Assembly (NCBI GenBank): GCA_020735665.1
Contig: CP085928.1
Span: 2,588,501 to 2,652,500 of the forward strand
Reading direction: 5' to 3'
DNA length: 64,000 bases
Source: Lachnospiraceae bacterium GAM79
GTDB taxonomy: Bacteria; Bacillota; Clostridia; Lachnospirales; Lachnospiraceae
A program made the translations under genes and the position numbers. A model generated the notes under the pieces. The model worked only from the letters and a program-made list of their open reading frames with translations. It did not search any database and was not told where the DNA came from. Positions 1 through 7,470 of the stretch are shown piece after piece. The number at the start of each line of letters is the position of its first letter. Position 1 is the first letter of the stretch.

Positions 1-1
1 A

Positions 2-958
2 TATTTGCGGGTCTGCTGTGTGTTGTCCTTTGGCATTGTCTTCTTTTCATTATTTGAAAAATTATTACAGGCAACAGGACGTTCCCTTTATTCAACAATC
101 GGTCAGGTTGCGGGAGCTGTTATAAATATTATTCTTGACCCGATCATGATTTATGGTATCGGACCTGTTCCGGAAATGGGAGTAGCGGGAGCCGCATATG
201 CTACCGTCATAGGACAGATCGTATCTGCCGGTTTGCTTCTGGTATTTCATCTGAAGTTAAATAAGGAATTTGAACATGGAATAAAACATATGAAGCCAAG
301 TGCCAGAACTATGAAAGAGATATATTCCATTGGTCTTCCTGCTATCATTGCACAGGCACTTATGTCAATTATGGTTTATGCGATGAATCTTATTTTAAAG
401 TTCAATCCTTCCGCCCAGACGGCATATGGATTGTTTTATAAGGTGCAGCAGTTTGTATTGTTCCTTGCATTTGGACTGAGAGATGCAATCACGCCGATCA
501 TAGCTTTTGCATATGGCATGGGAAGCAAGAAAAGGATCAAAGATGGAATCCGCTATGGTCTTATTTATACCATAGCATTGATGATCCTGGGCGTTCTCAT
601 CACAGAGATTTTTCCAAATGCCTTTGCTTCGCTGTTCAATGCAGGTCAGTCAAGAGCGTATTTTATCGGTGCAATGAGAATTATCTCGATCAGTTTTATA
701 TTTGCCGGAATCAATGTGGCATATCAGGGAATCTATCAGGCATTGAATGGCGGCCTTGAGTCGCTTGTCATATCACTTCTCAGACAGCTTGTGATCATAT
801 TGCCATTGGCAGCGATTTTTTCTGTCTTTGTAAGAAATGGTCAGATAGGTGTTTCGTTGATCTGGTGGGCGTTCCCGATTACAGAATTTATCTCATGCTT
901 AGCGGGATATGTATTTTTGAAGAAAATACAGAGAAACAAGGTAGAAAAATTAGGATAA
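2..958 (+). CDS. MATE family efflux transporter, C-terminal part (start outside window)
   Basis: The frame is already open at the left edge, so the true start lies upstream; about 318 C-terminal residues are visible. They are strongly hydrophobic, with about seven to eight membrane segments. Two stretches near the visible N-terminal side, LLQATGRS and [11 protein letters not shown], match motifs typical of multidrug and toxic compound extrusion (MATE) antiporters, and [12 protein letters not shown] begins the second bundle of the internal repeat. MATE proteins export cationic drugs or metabolites in exchange for Na+ or H+ across the cytoplasmic membrane. The substrate cannot be told from sequence. 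The protein ends in a short basic tail, as usual in the family. No clear terminator follows; the next gene has its own promoter. Confidence 0.88.
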   Translation, partial: YLRVCCVLSFGIVFFSLFEKLLQATGRSLYSTIGQVAGAVINIILDPIMIYGIGPVPEMGVAGAAYATVIGQIVSAGLLLVFHLKLNKEFEHGIKHMKPSARTMKEIYSIGLPAIIAQALMSIMVYAMNLILKFNPSAQTAYGLFYKVQQFVLFLAFGLRDAITPIIAFAYGMGSKKRIKDGIRYGLIYTIALMILGVLITEIFPNAFASLFNAGQSRAYFIGAMRIISISFIFAGINVAYQGIYQALNGGLESLVISLLRQLVIILPLAAIFSVFVRNGQIGVSLIWWAFPITEFISCLAGYVFLKKIQRNKVEKLG

Positions 959-1088
959 ACTACGAATGTGGTATCTGTAAGCTCGGTAAGAGGGAAAACT
1001 GTTTTGAATTTGTTCCGTGTCTGTGCAATATGGATGAGCGGAATTCAGGACAGGTGAATGAAAAGTCTAATCCTTCAGCTTTGTAAGA

Positions 1089-1117
1089 TTGACAAAAACA
1101 ATACAATGCAGTATATA
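1089..1117 (+). promoter_or_regulatory. Sigma-A-type promoter of the YitT-like gene
   Basis: TTGACA at 1089-1094, a 17-bp spacer and TATATA at 1112-1117. Transcription would begin near 1124, about 115 nt upstream of the start codon, so the mRNA has a leader holding the hairpin at 1152-1202. Confidence 0.6.
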
Positions 1118-1151
1118 TAGAACAATATAAATGCTTGTCTCGGCGTTAAAG

Positions 1152-1207
1152 AAGACTATAGATTTTGCTGTTTCTGAACATAACAGTATGCTCTATAGTC
1201 TTTTTTA
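1152..1207 (+). terminator. Terminator-like hairpin in the leader of the YitT-like gene
   Basis: AAGACTATAGA (1152-1162) is the perfect reverse complement of TCTATAGTCTT (1192-1202), and a run of T follows at once. It lies between the promoter at 1089-1117 and the RBS, so it could attenuate. The stem is AT-rich and the loop is long (29 nt), so it may be weak. Confidence 0.4.
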
Positions 1208-1238
1208 TTTATGTAATTACAGAAGATGGAGGAAGAAC

Positions 1239-1841
1239 ATGATGTCATCAAAGAATTGGTTGAAAAAAATAGTGATAATTATAGTAGGTTCTGTTATTGC
1301 AGCTTATGGAATCACACTTGCCTTGTATGCGGGATTTGGAGGCGCAACACTTGCAGTTTTGTGGCAGGGTATTTCAGAAACATTTCATATAAGTATCGGA
1401 ATGGCTTCGTTTGTTGTAGCTGTTGTGATGATCTTATTTGCGGCTATTTATGACAGGTCGCAGATTCATATAGGAACATTTTTGTATCAGGTTGTGTACA
1501 GTGGGTGTGTGGATGTATTTGCAAAATGCCATATATACAGCAAATACATGTGGATAAATTTCTTCATTATGCTGGCAGGTGTGGTCTTATTTGCAGTTGG
1601 AACAGGTCTGTATGCATCTGCATCTCTTGGCAGAGGTTCTTATGAAGCAGTAACCTTTGCATTGGCAGAGAAAAATAACTGGCAGGTTAAGATCGTTCGT
1701 ATGATATTAGATATTTTAATGGTCGTGACAGGCGTGCTTTTGGGAGGAAAGTTTGGAGCATGTACGATCATCACAGTTATAATTTCAGGACCGGTTATAC
1801 AATTTACAAATGGCAAGGCAAAGCAGATTTTTAAGATGTAG
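1239..1841 (+). CDS. YitT/YczE-like integral membrane protein
   Basis: A 200-residue protein with about five membrane segments. The pattern (AAYGITLALYAGFGGATLAVL near residues 18-38, then GTGLYASASLGRGSYEAVTFAL) resembles the YitT/YczE/YyaS group of small membrane proteins of unknown transport role. The start at 1239 is chosen because GGAGGA lies 5-10 bases ahead of it; the frame is open further upstream, but those codons lie in the mRNA leader and have no ribosome site. It is a single gene behind its own promoter, with no functional link to its neighbours. Family placement is moderately sure; function is unknown. Confidence 0.75.
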   Translation: MMSSKNWLKKIVIIIVGSVIAAYGITLALYAGFGGATLAVLWQGISETFHISIGMASFVVAVVMILFAAIYDRSQIHIGTFLYQVVYSGCVDVFAKCHIYSKYMWINFFIMLAGVVLFAVGTGLYASASLGRGSYEAVTFALAEKNNWQVKIVRMILDILMVVTGVLLGGKFGACTIITVIISGPVIQFTNGKAKQIFKM

Positions 1842-1964
1842 GATGAAAATATTCAAAAATATATCCTTAAAAAATCCTCATGATACTGTATGAATATGCC
1901 TATAGAAAAATAAAATATGCTGTGGTAAACTGAGAGAAGAATTATCCGTTATGGAGGGAGACAA

Positions 1965-2258
1965 ATGGCATATAATCTTCCGGATAGAGTTATAAAGGAA
2001 ATTACAGTGTTTGCAAAAGAAAATTCAATTATAAAAATAGTTTTGTTTGGATCTCGGGCAAGAGGAGATCATACAGAGAGAAGTGATGTGGATTTAGCTG
2101 TGTACGGTGGGGATTTTGATTCTTTTTATTGGAATATAAAAGAAAACATCCATTCGCTCCTTTCTTTTGATGTGGTTGATATGAATTCAAGGGTTACGGA
2201 AGAATTAAAAAAAGAAATTGAAAGGGATGGGGTTGTTATATATGAAAAAACTAGATAA
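1965..2258 (+). CDS. MNT-domain nucleotidyltransferase, antitoxin of a HEPN/MNT pair
   Basis: 97 residues forming a minimal nucleotidyltransferase domain. The active-site signature is visible as GSRARG then SDVDLAVY (residues about 30-48), that is G-S-x3-G followed by S-D-x-D, whose two aspartates bind Mg2+. Proteins of this kind pair with HEPN partners. In the studied type VII systems the MNT protein neutralises the HEPN ribonuclease by adding AMP to a tyrosine. A GAGGGAG ribosome site precedes the ATG by a few bases. The 3' end overlaps the HEPN start by 17 bp, which fits translational coupling. The enzyme family is clear; the antitoxin role is inferred from the pairing. Confidence 0.85.
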   Translation: MAYNLPDRVIKEITVFAKENSIIKIVLFGSRARGDHTERSDVDLAVYGGDFDSFYWNIKENIHSLLSFDVVDMNSRVTEELKKEIERDGVVIYEKTR

Positions 2259-2646
2259 TTTTGCAAATTGCCTTGATATATTAAAGCAAGCAGATTTTGA
2301 ACTTGCAGACAGCAATGATATATATCGAATGGGTGTTGTTGGGCAGTTTAATCTGACTTTTGAACTTGCCTGGAAAGCATTGCAGGAAGTGCTGAGAATG
2401 CATGGAGTAGAAGGAGCGGAAACAGGTTCGCCAAGAGAAATATTACAGGTCGGGTATAAAGTCGGATTTGTGAACGACTCATCTGTTTGGCTGCTGATGT
2501 TGAAAAAAAGAAATACATCAATTCATATATATAACGAGGAAGAAATTGATGAATTGATCGTGTTTATACGAGATAGTTTTATTCCAGCTTTTACAGATCT
2601 TGAGGAGACATTGCAGGAAAAACTTATAGAAGTAGATGAGTGGTAA
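2242..2646 (+). CDS. HEPN-like toxin / HI0074-family nucleotidyltransferase partner
   Basis: 134 residues, mostly helical, resembling the HI0074 'nucleotidyltransferase substrate-binding' family. The stretch KKRNTSIHIYNEEE near residue 95 contains R-N-x3-H, the HEPN ribonuclease signature (Arg, polar residue, three others, His), followed by a tyrosine of the kind AMPylated in MntA-HepT systems. The ATG at 2242 is chosen over upstream codons because GGGG at 2229-2232 lies nine bases ahead. The gene overlaps the end of the MNT gene, the standard type VII order of antitoxin then toxin. The intact RNxxxH suggests an active toxin rather than an inert substrate-binding subunit; this is inference. 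Confidence 0.82.
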   Translation: MKKLDNFANCLDILKQADFELADSNDIYRMGVVGQFNLTFELAWKALQEVLRMHGVEGAETGSPREILQVGYKVGFVNDSSVWLLMLKKRNTSIHIYNEEEIDELIVFIRDSFIPAFTDLEETLQEKLIEVDEW

Positions 2647-2692
2647 TCGTCTTTAATAAACTCCGGTTTGCAATAGTGAGATGAATAAGTCC

Positions 2693-2721
2693 TTGCACAA
2701 ATACCCTGCATAAGGTAAAAT
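2693..2721 (+). promoter_or_regulatory. Promoter of the thiamin operon
   Basis: TTGCAC (2693-2698), 17-bp spacer, TAAAAT (2716-2721). The predicted start, near 2728, lies about ten bases before the riboswitch candidate, as expected for a short terminator-embedded leader. Confidence 0.6.
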
Positions 2722-2737
2722 AATTTCATATGAATAT

Positions 2738-2823
2738 TTGTGAACTGGGGGCACCACTTTTCACAAGGAAGATAACAGGCGCCGGATCATACCGTTATGG
2801 TTATATGATCCGGTGCCTTTTTG
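2738..2823 (+). promoter_or_regulatory. Candidate HMP-PP riboswitch (thiS motif), terminator-embedded
   Basis: Directly upstream of thiS lie two stems. P1 is TTGTGAA (2738-2744) with TTCACAA (2760-2766), around a loop holding GGGGGCACCAC. P2 is a 14-bp intrinsic terminator, 2777-2790 with 2805-2818, ending in a T tract. The loop bases GGCACC (2749-2754) are complementary to GGTGCC in the 3' arm of the terminator, so loop and terminator can interact. This fits the published idea of the thiS-motif riboswitch, a very small aptamer for the thiamin precursor HMP-PP that shares its helix with the terminator. No TPP-riboswitch signature was found. The assignment rests on layout and gene context, not a covariance score. 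Confidence 0.62.
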
Positions 2824-2886
2824 TGTTACAGGGCATATGTCCTGTAGTGCAAAAAATGTGTAATTATGAAAGATAGGAGAACATAC

Positions 2887-3081
2887 ATGGTAAAAATCAA
2901 TGGTGAAGAAAAAGAGATTGCCGGTAAGAATCTTCTGGAATATTTGAAGGAAGCCGGATTTGAGCCGGAACGTGTCGTTGTAGAACGGAATCTCGACATT
3001 ATTCCAAAAGATGGACTTGGCAATACGATCATTCAGGATGAAGATGTGATCGAAGTATTACGATTTGTTGGTGGAGGTTGA
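2887..3081 (+). CDS. thiS: Sulfur carrier protein ThiS
   Basis: 64 residues with a ubiquitin-like ThiS fold. It carries sulfur as a C-terminal thiocarboxylate for building the thiazole ring of thiamin. The C-terminus reads RFVGGG, ending in the required Gly-Gly that ThiF adenylates. MVKINGEEKEI at the N-terminus and EDVIEVLRFV near the end match the family. The ATG at 2887 is chosen because AGGAGA lies seven bases upstream; an in-frame ATG at 2866 lacks a site. It is first in thiSFGHE, and thiF starts four bases after its stop. Confidence 0.93.
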   Translation: MVKINGEEKEIAGKNLLEYLKEAGFEPERVVVERNLDIIPKDGLGNTIIQDEDVIEVLRFVGGG

Positions 3082-3084
3082 GAC

Positions 3085-3738
3085 ATGACAGAGATGCAGA
3101 AGAAAATGCAGGAGCTGATCTCACAGGAAGAACTGGATCGTGCATTTGATGCAAGATTTCTGAAAGAGATGCAGGTAAAGTTACGTGCGGCGAAGGTGGC
3201 TGTTGCAGGTATCGGTGGACTGGGGTCAAATATTGCAGTCATGCTTGCAAGAAGCGGCGTCGGACATTTGCTTCTGGTGGATTTCGATGTGGTGGATGTG
3301 ACGAATCTCAATCGTCAGATGTACTTTATATCCCAGCTCGGGAAGCCGAAGACGGAAGCCCTGCTCGAAACCCTGTATCAGATCAATCCATATCTGACGT
3401 ATGAGACCGTGCAGACGAAAGTAACACCGGACAATGTAAAGGAGTTATTCGGTGAATATCCTATCGTGTGTGAAGCATTTGACAAACCGGATCAGAAGGC
3501 AATGCTGGTGCGTGAACTACTGATGCAGTGTCCGGATGCAACTGTTGTATCAGGAAATGGCATGGCAGGGTATGCAGATACGAATGCGATACAAACCCGC
3601 CAGATGATGCGCCGCCTGTATGTGTGCGGAGATCAGAGCACCGATGTCGGCGACGGTATAGGACTCATCGCCCCACGGGTAGCTGCCTGCGCAGCTCATG
3701 AAGCAAACAAAGTATTACAATTGATAATGGAGAAATAA
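3085..3738 (+). CDS. thiF: ThiF, ThiS adenylyltransferase (clostridial short form)
   Basis: 217 residues of the E1-like ThiF/MoeB family, which activates the ThiS C-terminus with ATP. The nucleotide-binding glycine motif AGIGGLGSN is at about residues 42-50, followed by the adenylation-site D-x-D and N-x-x-R-Q (LLVDFDVVDVTNLNRQMYF). It is shorter than E. coli ThiF and lacks the paired CxxC zinc motifs, as in the short 'family 2' ThiF of clostridia. A 30-residue helical N-terminal extension precedes the Rossmann domain. Its stop codon lies inside the left arm of palindromic element A1, so the element begins within the coding sequence. Confidence 0.9.
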   Translation: MTEMQKKMQELISQEELDRAFDARFLKEMQVKLRAAKVAVAGIGGLGSNIAVMLARSGVGHLLLVDFDVVDVTNLNRQMYFISQLGKPKTEALLETLYQINPYLTYETVQTKVTPDNVKELFGEYPIVCEAFDKPDQKAMLVRELLMQCPDATVVSGNGMAGYADTNAIQTRQMMRRLYVCGDQSTDVGDGIGLIAPRVAACAAHEANKVLQLIMEK

Positions 3739-3939
3739 ATGTTAGAGAAAATTGGAGATTACATGATACTCGGATGCCTTGATATACCAAAACAAGGGCA
3801 TTTGAGTCCGCCGGTACTTGATGGCGCATAAGCGGCATCTTAGTACCGCTGCAGGACTCAACGAGCGGAAGCGTCCCTTGGTTGGTAATGTCAAGGTATA
3901 CGAGTATTATAATATATATAACTCTAACATTTATTTCTC
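3730..3939. repeat. Long palindromic element, family A, copy A1 (thiF-thiG gap)
   Basis: A 210-bp imperfect palindrome filling the thiF-thiG gap. The outer arms are 18 bp and perfect: GAGAAATAAATGTTAGAG (3730-3747) against 3922-3939. Inside are TTGATATACC.../...GGTAATGTCAA arms and a core with nested pairs TTGAGTCC/GGACTCAA and GGTAC/GTACC. The right part, GAGCGGAAGCGTCCCTTGG then TTGGTAATGTCAA, recurs at 26490-26520 and, inverted, at 48541-48580. The left outer arm contains the last codons and stop of thiF, so the right arm is an inverted copy of that gene end. Being transcribed within the operon, it would form a large RNA hairpin between thiF and thiG. Confidence 0.75.
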
Positions 3940-3959
3940 TGCAGAGAAAAGGAGACAAC

Positions 3960-4724
3960 ATGGAAGATAAATTCATCTTAGGCGGCAAGGAATTCAAGAG
4001 CCGTTTCATTTTAGGATCAGGCAAATACAACCTGAATCTGATCAAGGCAGCAGTCGAACAGGGAGGGGCAGAGATTATCACCCTTGCATTACGACGTGCA
4101 AATACACAGGAAAGTGAGAATATTCTGGACTATATTCCGGAAGGAGTTACCCTGCTTCCGAATACCTCCGGTGCAAGAAATGCCGAAGAGGCTGTCCGCA
4201 TCGCAAGACTTAGCCGGGCAATGGGCTGCGGCAATTTTGTAAAGGTAGAGATCATGCGTGATGCAAAATACCTTTTTCCGGATAATTATGAGACTGTGAA
4301 AGCAACCGAGATCCTTGCAAAGGAAGGCTTCGTGGTACTGCCATATATGAATCCGGATTTAAATGTAGCAAGGGATCTTCAGAATGCAGGTGCGGCTGCT
4401 GTTATGCCGCTTGCAGCTCCGATTGGAAGTAATAAGGGGCTTGCGACAAAGGCTATGATCCAGGTATTGATCGATGAGATCGACCTGCCGATCATCGTGG
4501 ATGCCGGCATCGGAAAACCATCTCAGGCATGTGAAGCGATGGAAATGGGTGCAGCTGCGATCATGGCAAATACAGCCATTGCAACAGCAGGTGATGTACC
4601 GGAGATGGCGGCAGCATTTAAGCTTGCAATCGAAGCCGGAAGAAAAGCATACCTGACCGGAATGGGACGTGTACTTGCAAGAGGCGGAAGTGCATCGGAT
4701 CCTTTGACAGGTTTCTTGCGTTAG
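3960..4724 (+). CDS. thiG: Thiazole synthase ThiG
   Basis: 254 residues of the ThiG TIM barrel. It joins 1-deoxy-D-xylulose 5-phosphate, dehydroglycine (from ThiH) and sulfur from ThiS thiocarboxylate into the thiazole phosphate of thiamin. Visible family motifs are LGSGKY near the N-terminus, [27 protein letters not shown] (the Lys near residue 95 forms the Schiff base), [10 protein letters not shown], and the phosphate-binding [11 protein letters not shown] and [12 protein letters not shown]. The start at 3960 follows AAAGGAGACA. Upstream in-frame codons lie in the palindromic element and are excluded. It acts in the cytoplasm in complex with ThiH/ThiS. Confidence 0.96.
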   Translation: MEDKFILGGKEFKSRFILGSGKYNLNLIKAAVEQGGAEIITLALRRANTQESENILDYIPEGVTLLPNTSGARNAEEAVRIARLSRAMGCGNFVKVEIMRDAKYLFPDNYETVKATEILAKEGFVVLPYMNPDLNVARDLQNAGAAAVMPLAAPIGSNKGLATKAMIQVLIDEIDLPIIVDAGIGKPSQACEAMEMGAAAIMANTAIATAGDVPEMAAAFKLAIEAGRKAYLTGMGRVLARGGSASDPLTGFLR

Positions 4725-4737
4725 GGGGCAGTCGGAA

Positions 4738-5997
4738 ATGAATGAAGAAAATCAGGTATATTTTGTTGACAGTGACAAGCTTCCACAGGAAGCGCTAGCG
4801 CGCAAGCATCGTCTGGAACAGGATGCATCGTTCCGGACAAATCATATGGAATATATGGAAGGCATGCAGGTGATCGATTCGGATATCAAGGACAAAGTAC
4901 TTGCGGCTATGGATGCATATGACTATGATTCCTATACTGCGGCAGATGTAGAACGTGCGCTGTCACATGAGAGCTGTACGATCGAGGACTTTAAGGCATT
5001 GCTGTCACCGGCAGCAGCACCGTATCTGGAACAGATGGCAAGGAAAGCAGAGGAGATCACGAAGAATCATTTTGGAAATACGGTCTATATCTTCACACCG
5101 CTTTATATTGCAAACTATTGCCAGAACTACTGCATTTACTGTGGTTTCAACTGTTATAACAACATTCGCCGGAAGAAGCTGACGATGGAGGAGATCGAGC
5201 ATGAGATGCAGGTTATTGCGCATACCGGCATGGAAGAAATTCTGATCCTGACAGGCGAGAGCCGGGCATATTCGGATGTTACATATATCGGGGAAGCGGT
5301 GAAGATCGCAAGAAAATATTTTAAGAATATCGGAATCGAGATCTACCCGGTAAATGTGGATGAATACAAATATCTGCATGAATGTGGTGTTGATTATGTG
5401 ACTGTTTTTCAGGAGACATACAACACAGATAAATACGAGACCTTGCATCTGATGGGACATAAGCGTGTCTGGCCGTATCGTTTTGATGCGCAGGAGCGTG
5501 CGCTGATGGGCGGCATGCGTGGAGCCGGATTCTCAGCACTTCTGGGACTGGATGATTTCAGAAAGGATGCACTGGCGACAGCACTTCATGTCTACTATAT
5601 CAACCGCAAATATCCTCATGCAGAATTATCATTGAGCTGTCCGCGTCTGCGTCCGATCGTGAATAATGAGAAGATCAATCCAAGGGATGTAGGTGAGAAG
5701 GAGCTCTGTCAGGTGCTCTGTGCATATCGGATGTTCCTGCCATTTGCCGGAATCACGGTATCGAGCCGTGAGAGCGCAACATTCCGAAACGGAATCGCAA
5801 AGATCTGTGCAACGAAGGTTTCTGCCGGAGTATCGACCGGTATCGGTGATCATGAAGAAAAATACGAGGGCAAAGAGGATGAGGATGTAGGAGATGAGCA
5901 GTTCGAGATCAACGATGATCGTTCCTTTGCATCCATGTATCAGGATATGGAGAAGGGCGGCTTACAGCCGGTCTTAAACGATTATATCTATGTGTAA
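4738..5997 (+). CDS. thiH: 2-iminoacetate synthase ThiH (radical SAM)
   Basis: 419 residues. A radical SAM enzyme that cleaves L-tyrosine to dehydroglycine (2-iminoacetate), the glycine-derived part of the thiazole used by ThiG. The [4Fe-4S] cluster motif CX3CX2C is seen as CQNYCIYC near residues 127-134, followed by GFNCYNN. EILILTGES and EIYPVNVDEYKYL match the SAM-binding strands. Use of tyrosine rather than glycine (ThiO) fits an anaerobe. AGGGGG sits about ten bases before the ATG, and the gene follows thiG by 13 bases. It overlaps thiE by 8 bp. Length is close to the family norm, with an N-terminal helical segment of about 80 residues. Confidence 0.95.
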   Translation: MNEENQVYFVDSDKLPQEALARKHRLEQDASFRTNHMEYMEGMQVIDSDIKDKVLAAMDAYDYDSYTAADVERALSHESCTIEDFKALLSPAAAPYLEQMARKAEEITKNHFGNTVYIFTPLYIANYCQNYCIYCGFNCYNNIRRKKLTMEEIEHEMQVIAHTGMEEILILTGESRAYSDVTYIGEAVKIARKYFKNIGIEIYPVNVDEYKYLHECGVDYVTVFQETYNTDKYETLHLMGHKRVWPYRFDAQERALMGGMRGAGFSALLGLDDFRKDALATALHVYYINRKYPHAELSLSCPRLRPIVNNEKINPRDVGEKELCQVLCAYRMFLPFAGITVSSRESATFRNGIAKICATKVSAGVSTGIGDHEEKYEGKEDEDVGDEQFEINDDRSFASMYQDMEKGGLQPVLNDYIYV

Positions 5998-6571
5998 ATG
6001 TTATGAGCATGCGATCGTGATCACCAATCGCGCGCTGGTAAACGGAGACTTTCTGGAACAGCTTCAAAAGGTCGCTCAGGTGCATCCACATGCATTGATC
6101 CTGCGGGAAAAAGATCTGCCGGATGCAGAATATGAGAAGCTTGCAGCGAAGGTTTTAGAAATATACAAAACGGCAGGCATACCTGTCTTTCTACATTCCA
6201 GAATGGAGATTGCAGAACGGCTTGGCTGTGAGAATATTCATTTGTCGATTCCTGTGTTGCAGGATTTGTCAGATGTCTGGCGTGATGCACTGACAACGAA
6301 TTTTAAAGAGATCAGTGTGTCCTGTCACAGCATGGAGGATGTCGAGCTTGCAGTTAAGAGCGGAGCGACACAGATCGTGCTTGGAACGATATTTGAGACA
6401 GAATGTAAGAAAGGGCTGAAGGGCAGAGGGCTGGAATTTGTTCGTGAGATCTGTGCGAATTGTCCGGTTCCGGTATATGCGATCGGTGGTATCAATGAAG
6501 AACGCCTGCTACAGGTGATGGAAGCCGGTGCGGCAGGCGGTTGTATGATGTCCGGATTTATGCGGATGTAG
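5990..6571 (+). CDS. thiE: Thiamine-phosphate synthase ThiE (short form)
   Basis: 193 residues of the ThiE/TenI TIM barrel, which couples HMP-PP with thiazole phosphate to give thiamin phosphate. Visible: ILREKDLP (residues about 37-44), the phosphate-binding region SCHSMEDVELA, VLGTIFETECKKGLKGRGLEF, and PVYAIGGINEERLLQV with the glycine-rich P-binding loop. The ATG at 5990 lies within the last codons of thiH (8-bp overlap), implying coupled translation. The protein is slightly short for ThiE, so a TenI-like relative is a weaker alternative, but its place as last gene of thiSFGHE favours ThiE. The 3' end overlaps the convergent GNAT gene by 14 bp. Confidence 0.85.
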   Translation: MCKCYEHAIVITNRALVNGDFLEQLQKVAQVHPHALILREKDLPDAEYEKLAAKVLEIYKTAGIPVFLHSRMEIAERLGCENIHLSIPVLQDLSDVWRDALTTNFKEISVSCHSMEDVELAVKSGATQIVLGTIFETECKKGLKGRGLEFVREICANCPVPVYAIGGINEERLLQVMEAGAAGGCMMSGFMRM

Positions 6572-7145
6572 GGAGATATGCCATGGTATACAGCGTGATA
6601 TCATGTGCCATCTTCTTCTCGGCAGTTTTCGTCATGCCGCAATGTTCGTATTTGACAACCTTTTGGATGTTGTCGGTGTCAAGAATGCAGGGGCAGCCAC
6701 GTTTGGCGGCTTCTGCAAATGGCAGCTCCAGAACCTTCTTCATGAAGCCCTGTCCCTGGTAAGCCTGTAAGACGACTACCATCGAGATGGCGATATAATC
6801 TTTTTCTTTGCGGTATAATTTCTTATATTGCTCGTTTGATCCGGTTGCGATATTTAATAATGATTTAAATGGAATCTCGCACAGCATTCTCCAGATCATA
6901 TGTAGGGCAGGCCCGAGTGGCTGTCTGGTATTCTTATCCCAGTATGCAAGGAAGCCTTCATATTTTTCGGAGGTTGCATATAATGTACCCATCCGGTAGT
7001 AGAATTCAGTAATGATCTCGAAAGATTTGACGAGGTCATCATGTGGTATCGTCTCGGCAATTCCGGGAGATGCGGCAAATGCTTCCCCGATCAGTCTGCC
7101 GTATTTTGCTATATCTTCTGGTGACCAGTTTTCGATCTTTATCAT
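6558..7145 (-). CDS. GNAT family N-acetyltransferase
   Basis: 195 residues. The C-terminal half has the GNAT acetyl-CoA site: MVVVLQAYQGQGFMKKVLE, with Q-x-x-G-x-G near residue 127, then AAKRGCPCILDTDN and YEHCGMTKT, a typical strand 6-7 ending. The substrate is unknown; the family acetylates amines on small molecules, peptides or proteins. AGGAGG lies directly upstream of the ATG. The gene is divergent from the tetR gene, and the gap between them holds two near-identical palindromes (7301-7314 and 7368-7381), so the TetR protein probably controls it. Its leader would be about 180 nt. Confidence 0.8.
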   Translation of the reverse strand: MIKIENWSPEDIAKYGRLIGEAFAASPGIAETIPHDDLVKSFEIITEFYYRMGTLYATSEKYEGFLAYWDKNTRQPLGPALHMIWRMLCEIPFKSLLNIATGSNEQYKKLYRKEKDYIAISMVVVLQAYQGQGFMKKVLELPFAEAAKRGCPCILDTDNIQKVVKYEHCGMTKTAEKKMAHDITLYTMAYLPTSA

Positions 7146-7300
7146 GTTTTACCTCCTAAATTTCCTTTCAATATGTTTGAAAAGCCAGTATGGTTTCCAT
7201 AATCTGAAAGTTTGCTGTTTATGAGTTTCACATATCGTTCGATCAATGTATTCAAAAAAATGATATCTCTGCAACGTAGAATATACCATTTTTTGAAATG

Positions 7301-7314
7301 TGAGTTATAACTCA
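7301..7314. promoter_or_regulatory. TetR-type operator 1
   Basis: The 14-bp palindrome TGAGTTATAACTCA is preceded by ATG and followed by TAT. It differs from operator 2 only in its central four bases. It lies just downstream of the predicted start of the minus-strand GNAT transcript. Confidence 0.6.
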
Positions 7315-7330
7315 TATTATGTATGGCTGT

Positions 7331-7359
7331 AGAATATCACGCCGGGATTTTGCTGTCAA
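7331..7359 (-). promoter_or_regulatory. Promoter of the GNAT gene
   Basis: On the minus strand TTGACA (7359-7354), 17-bp spacer, TATTCT (7336-7331). It sits between the two operators, so one bound repressor on either side could silence it. Confidence 0.55.
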
Positions 7360-7367
7360 TAGAAATG

Positions 7368-7381
7368 TGAGTATATACTCA
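7368..7381. promoter_or_regulatory. TetR-type operator 2
   Basis: The 14-bp palindrome TGAGTATATACTCA has the same half-sites (TGAGT/ACTCA) as operator 1 and is 67 bp away. It ends eight bases upstream of the -35 box of the tetR promoter. Confidence 0.6.
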
Positions 7382-7388
7382 TGTTTTA

Positions 7389-7417
7389 TTGACTTTATTT
7401 TATTATATGCTTATACT
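7389..7417 (+). promoter_or_regulatory. Promoter of the tetR-hydrolase unit
   Basis: TTGACT (7389-7394), 17-bp spacer, TATACT (7412-7417), adjoining operator 2. Transcription would start near 7424, about 47 nt before the tetR ATG. Confidence 0.6.
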
Positions 7418-7470
7418 GGAAACAGTAAAACTATATGAACGGAATTGTTTTTTACATAAAGGAGTAACAC

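Noticed and set aside
865-1086. 73-codon frame overlapping the MATE gene end
   Set aside because: No ribosome site, low-quality composition and overlap with the clear MATE frame; treated as chance.
2738-2823. TPP riboswitch upstream of thiS
   Set aside because: The conserved TPP motifs (CTGAGA and the GGGTGC/ACCTG core) are absent; the short two-stem structure fits the thiS motif better.
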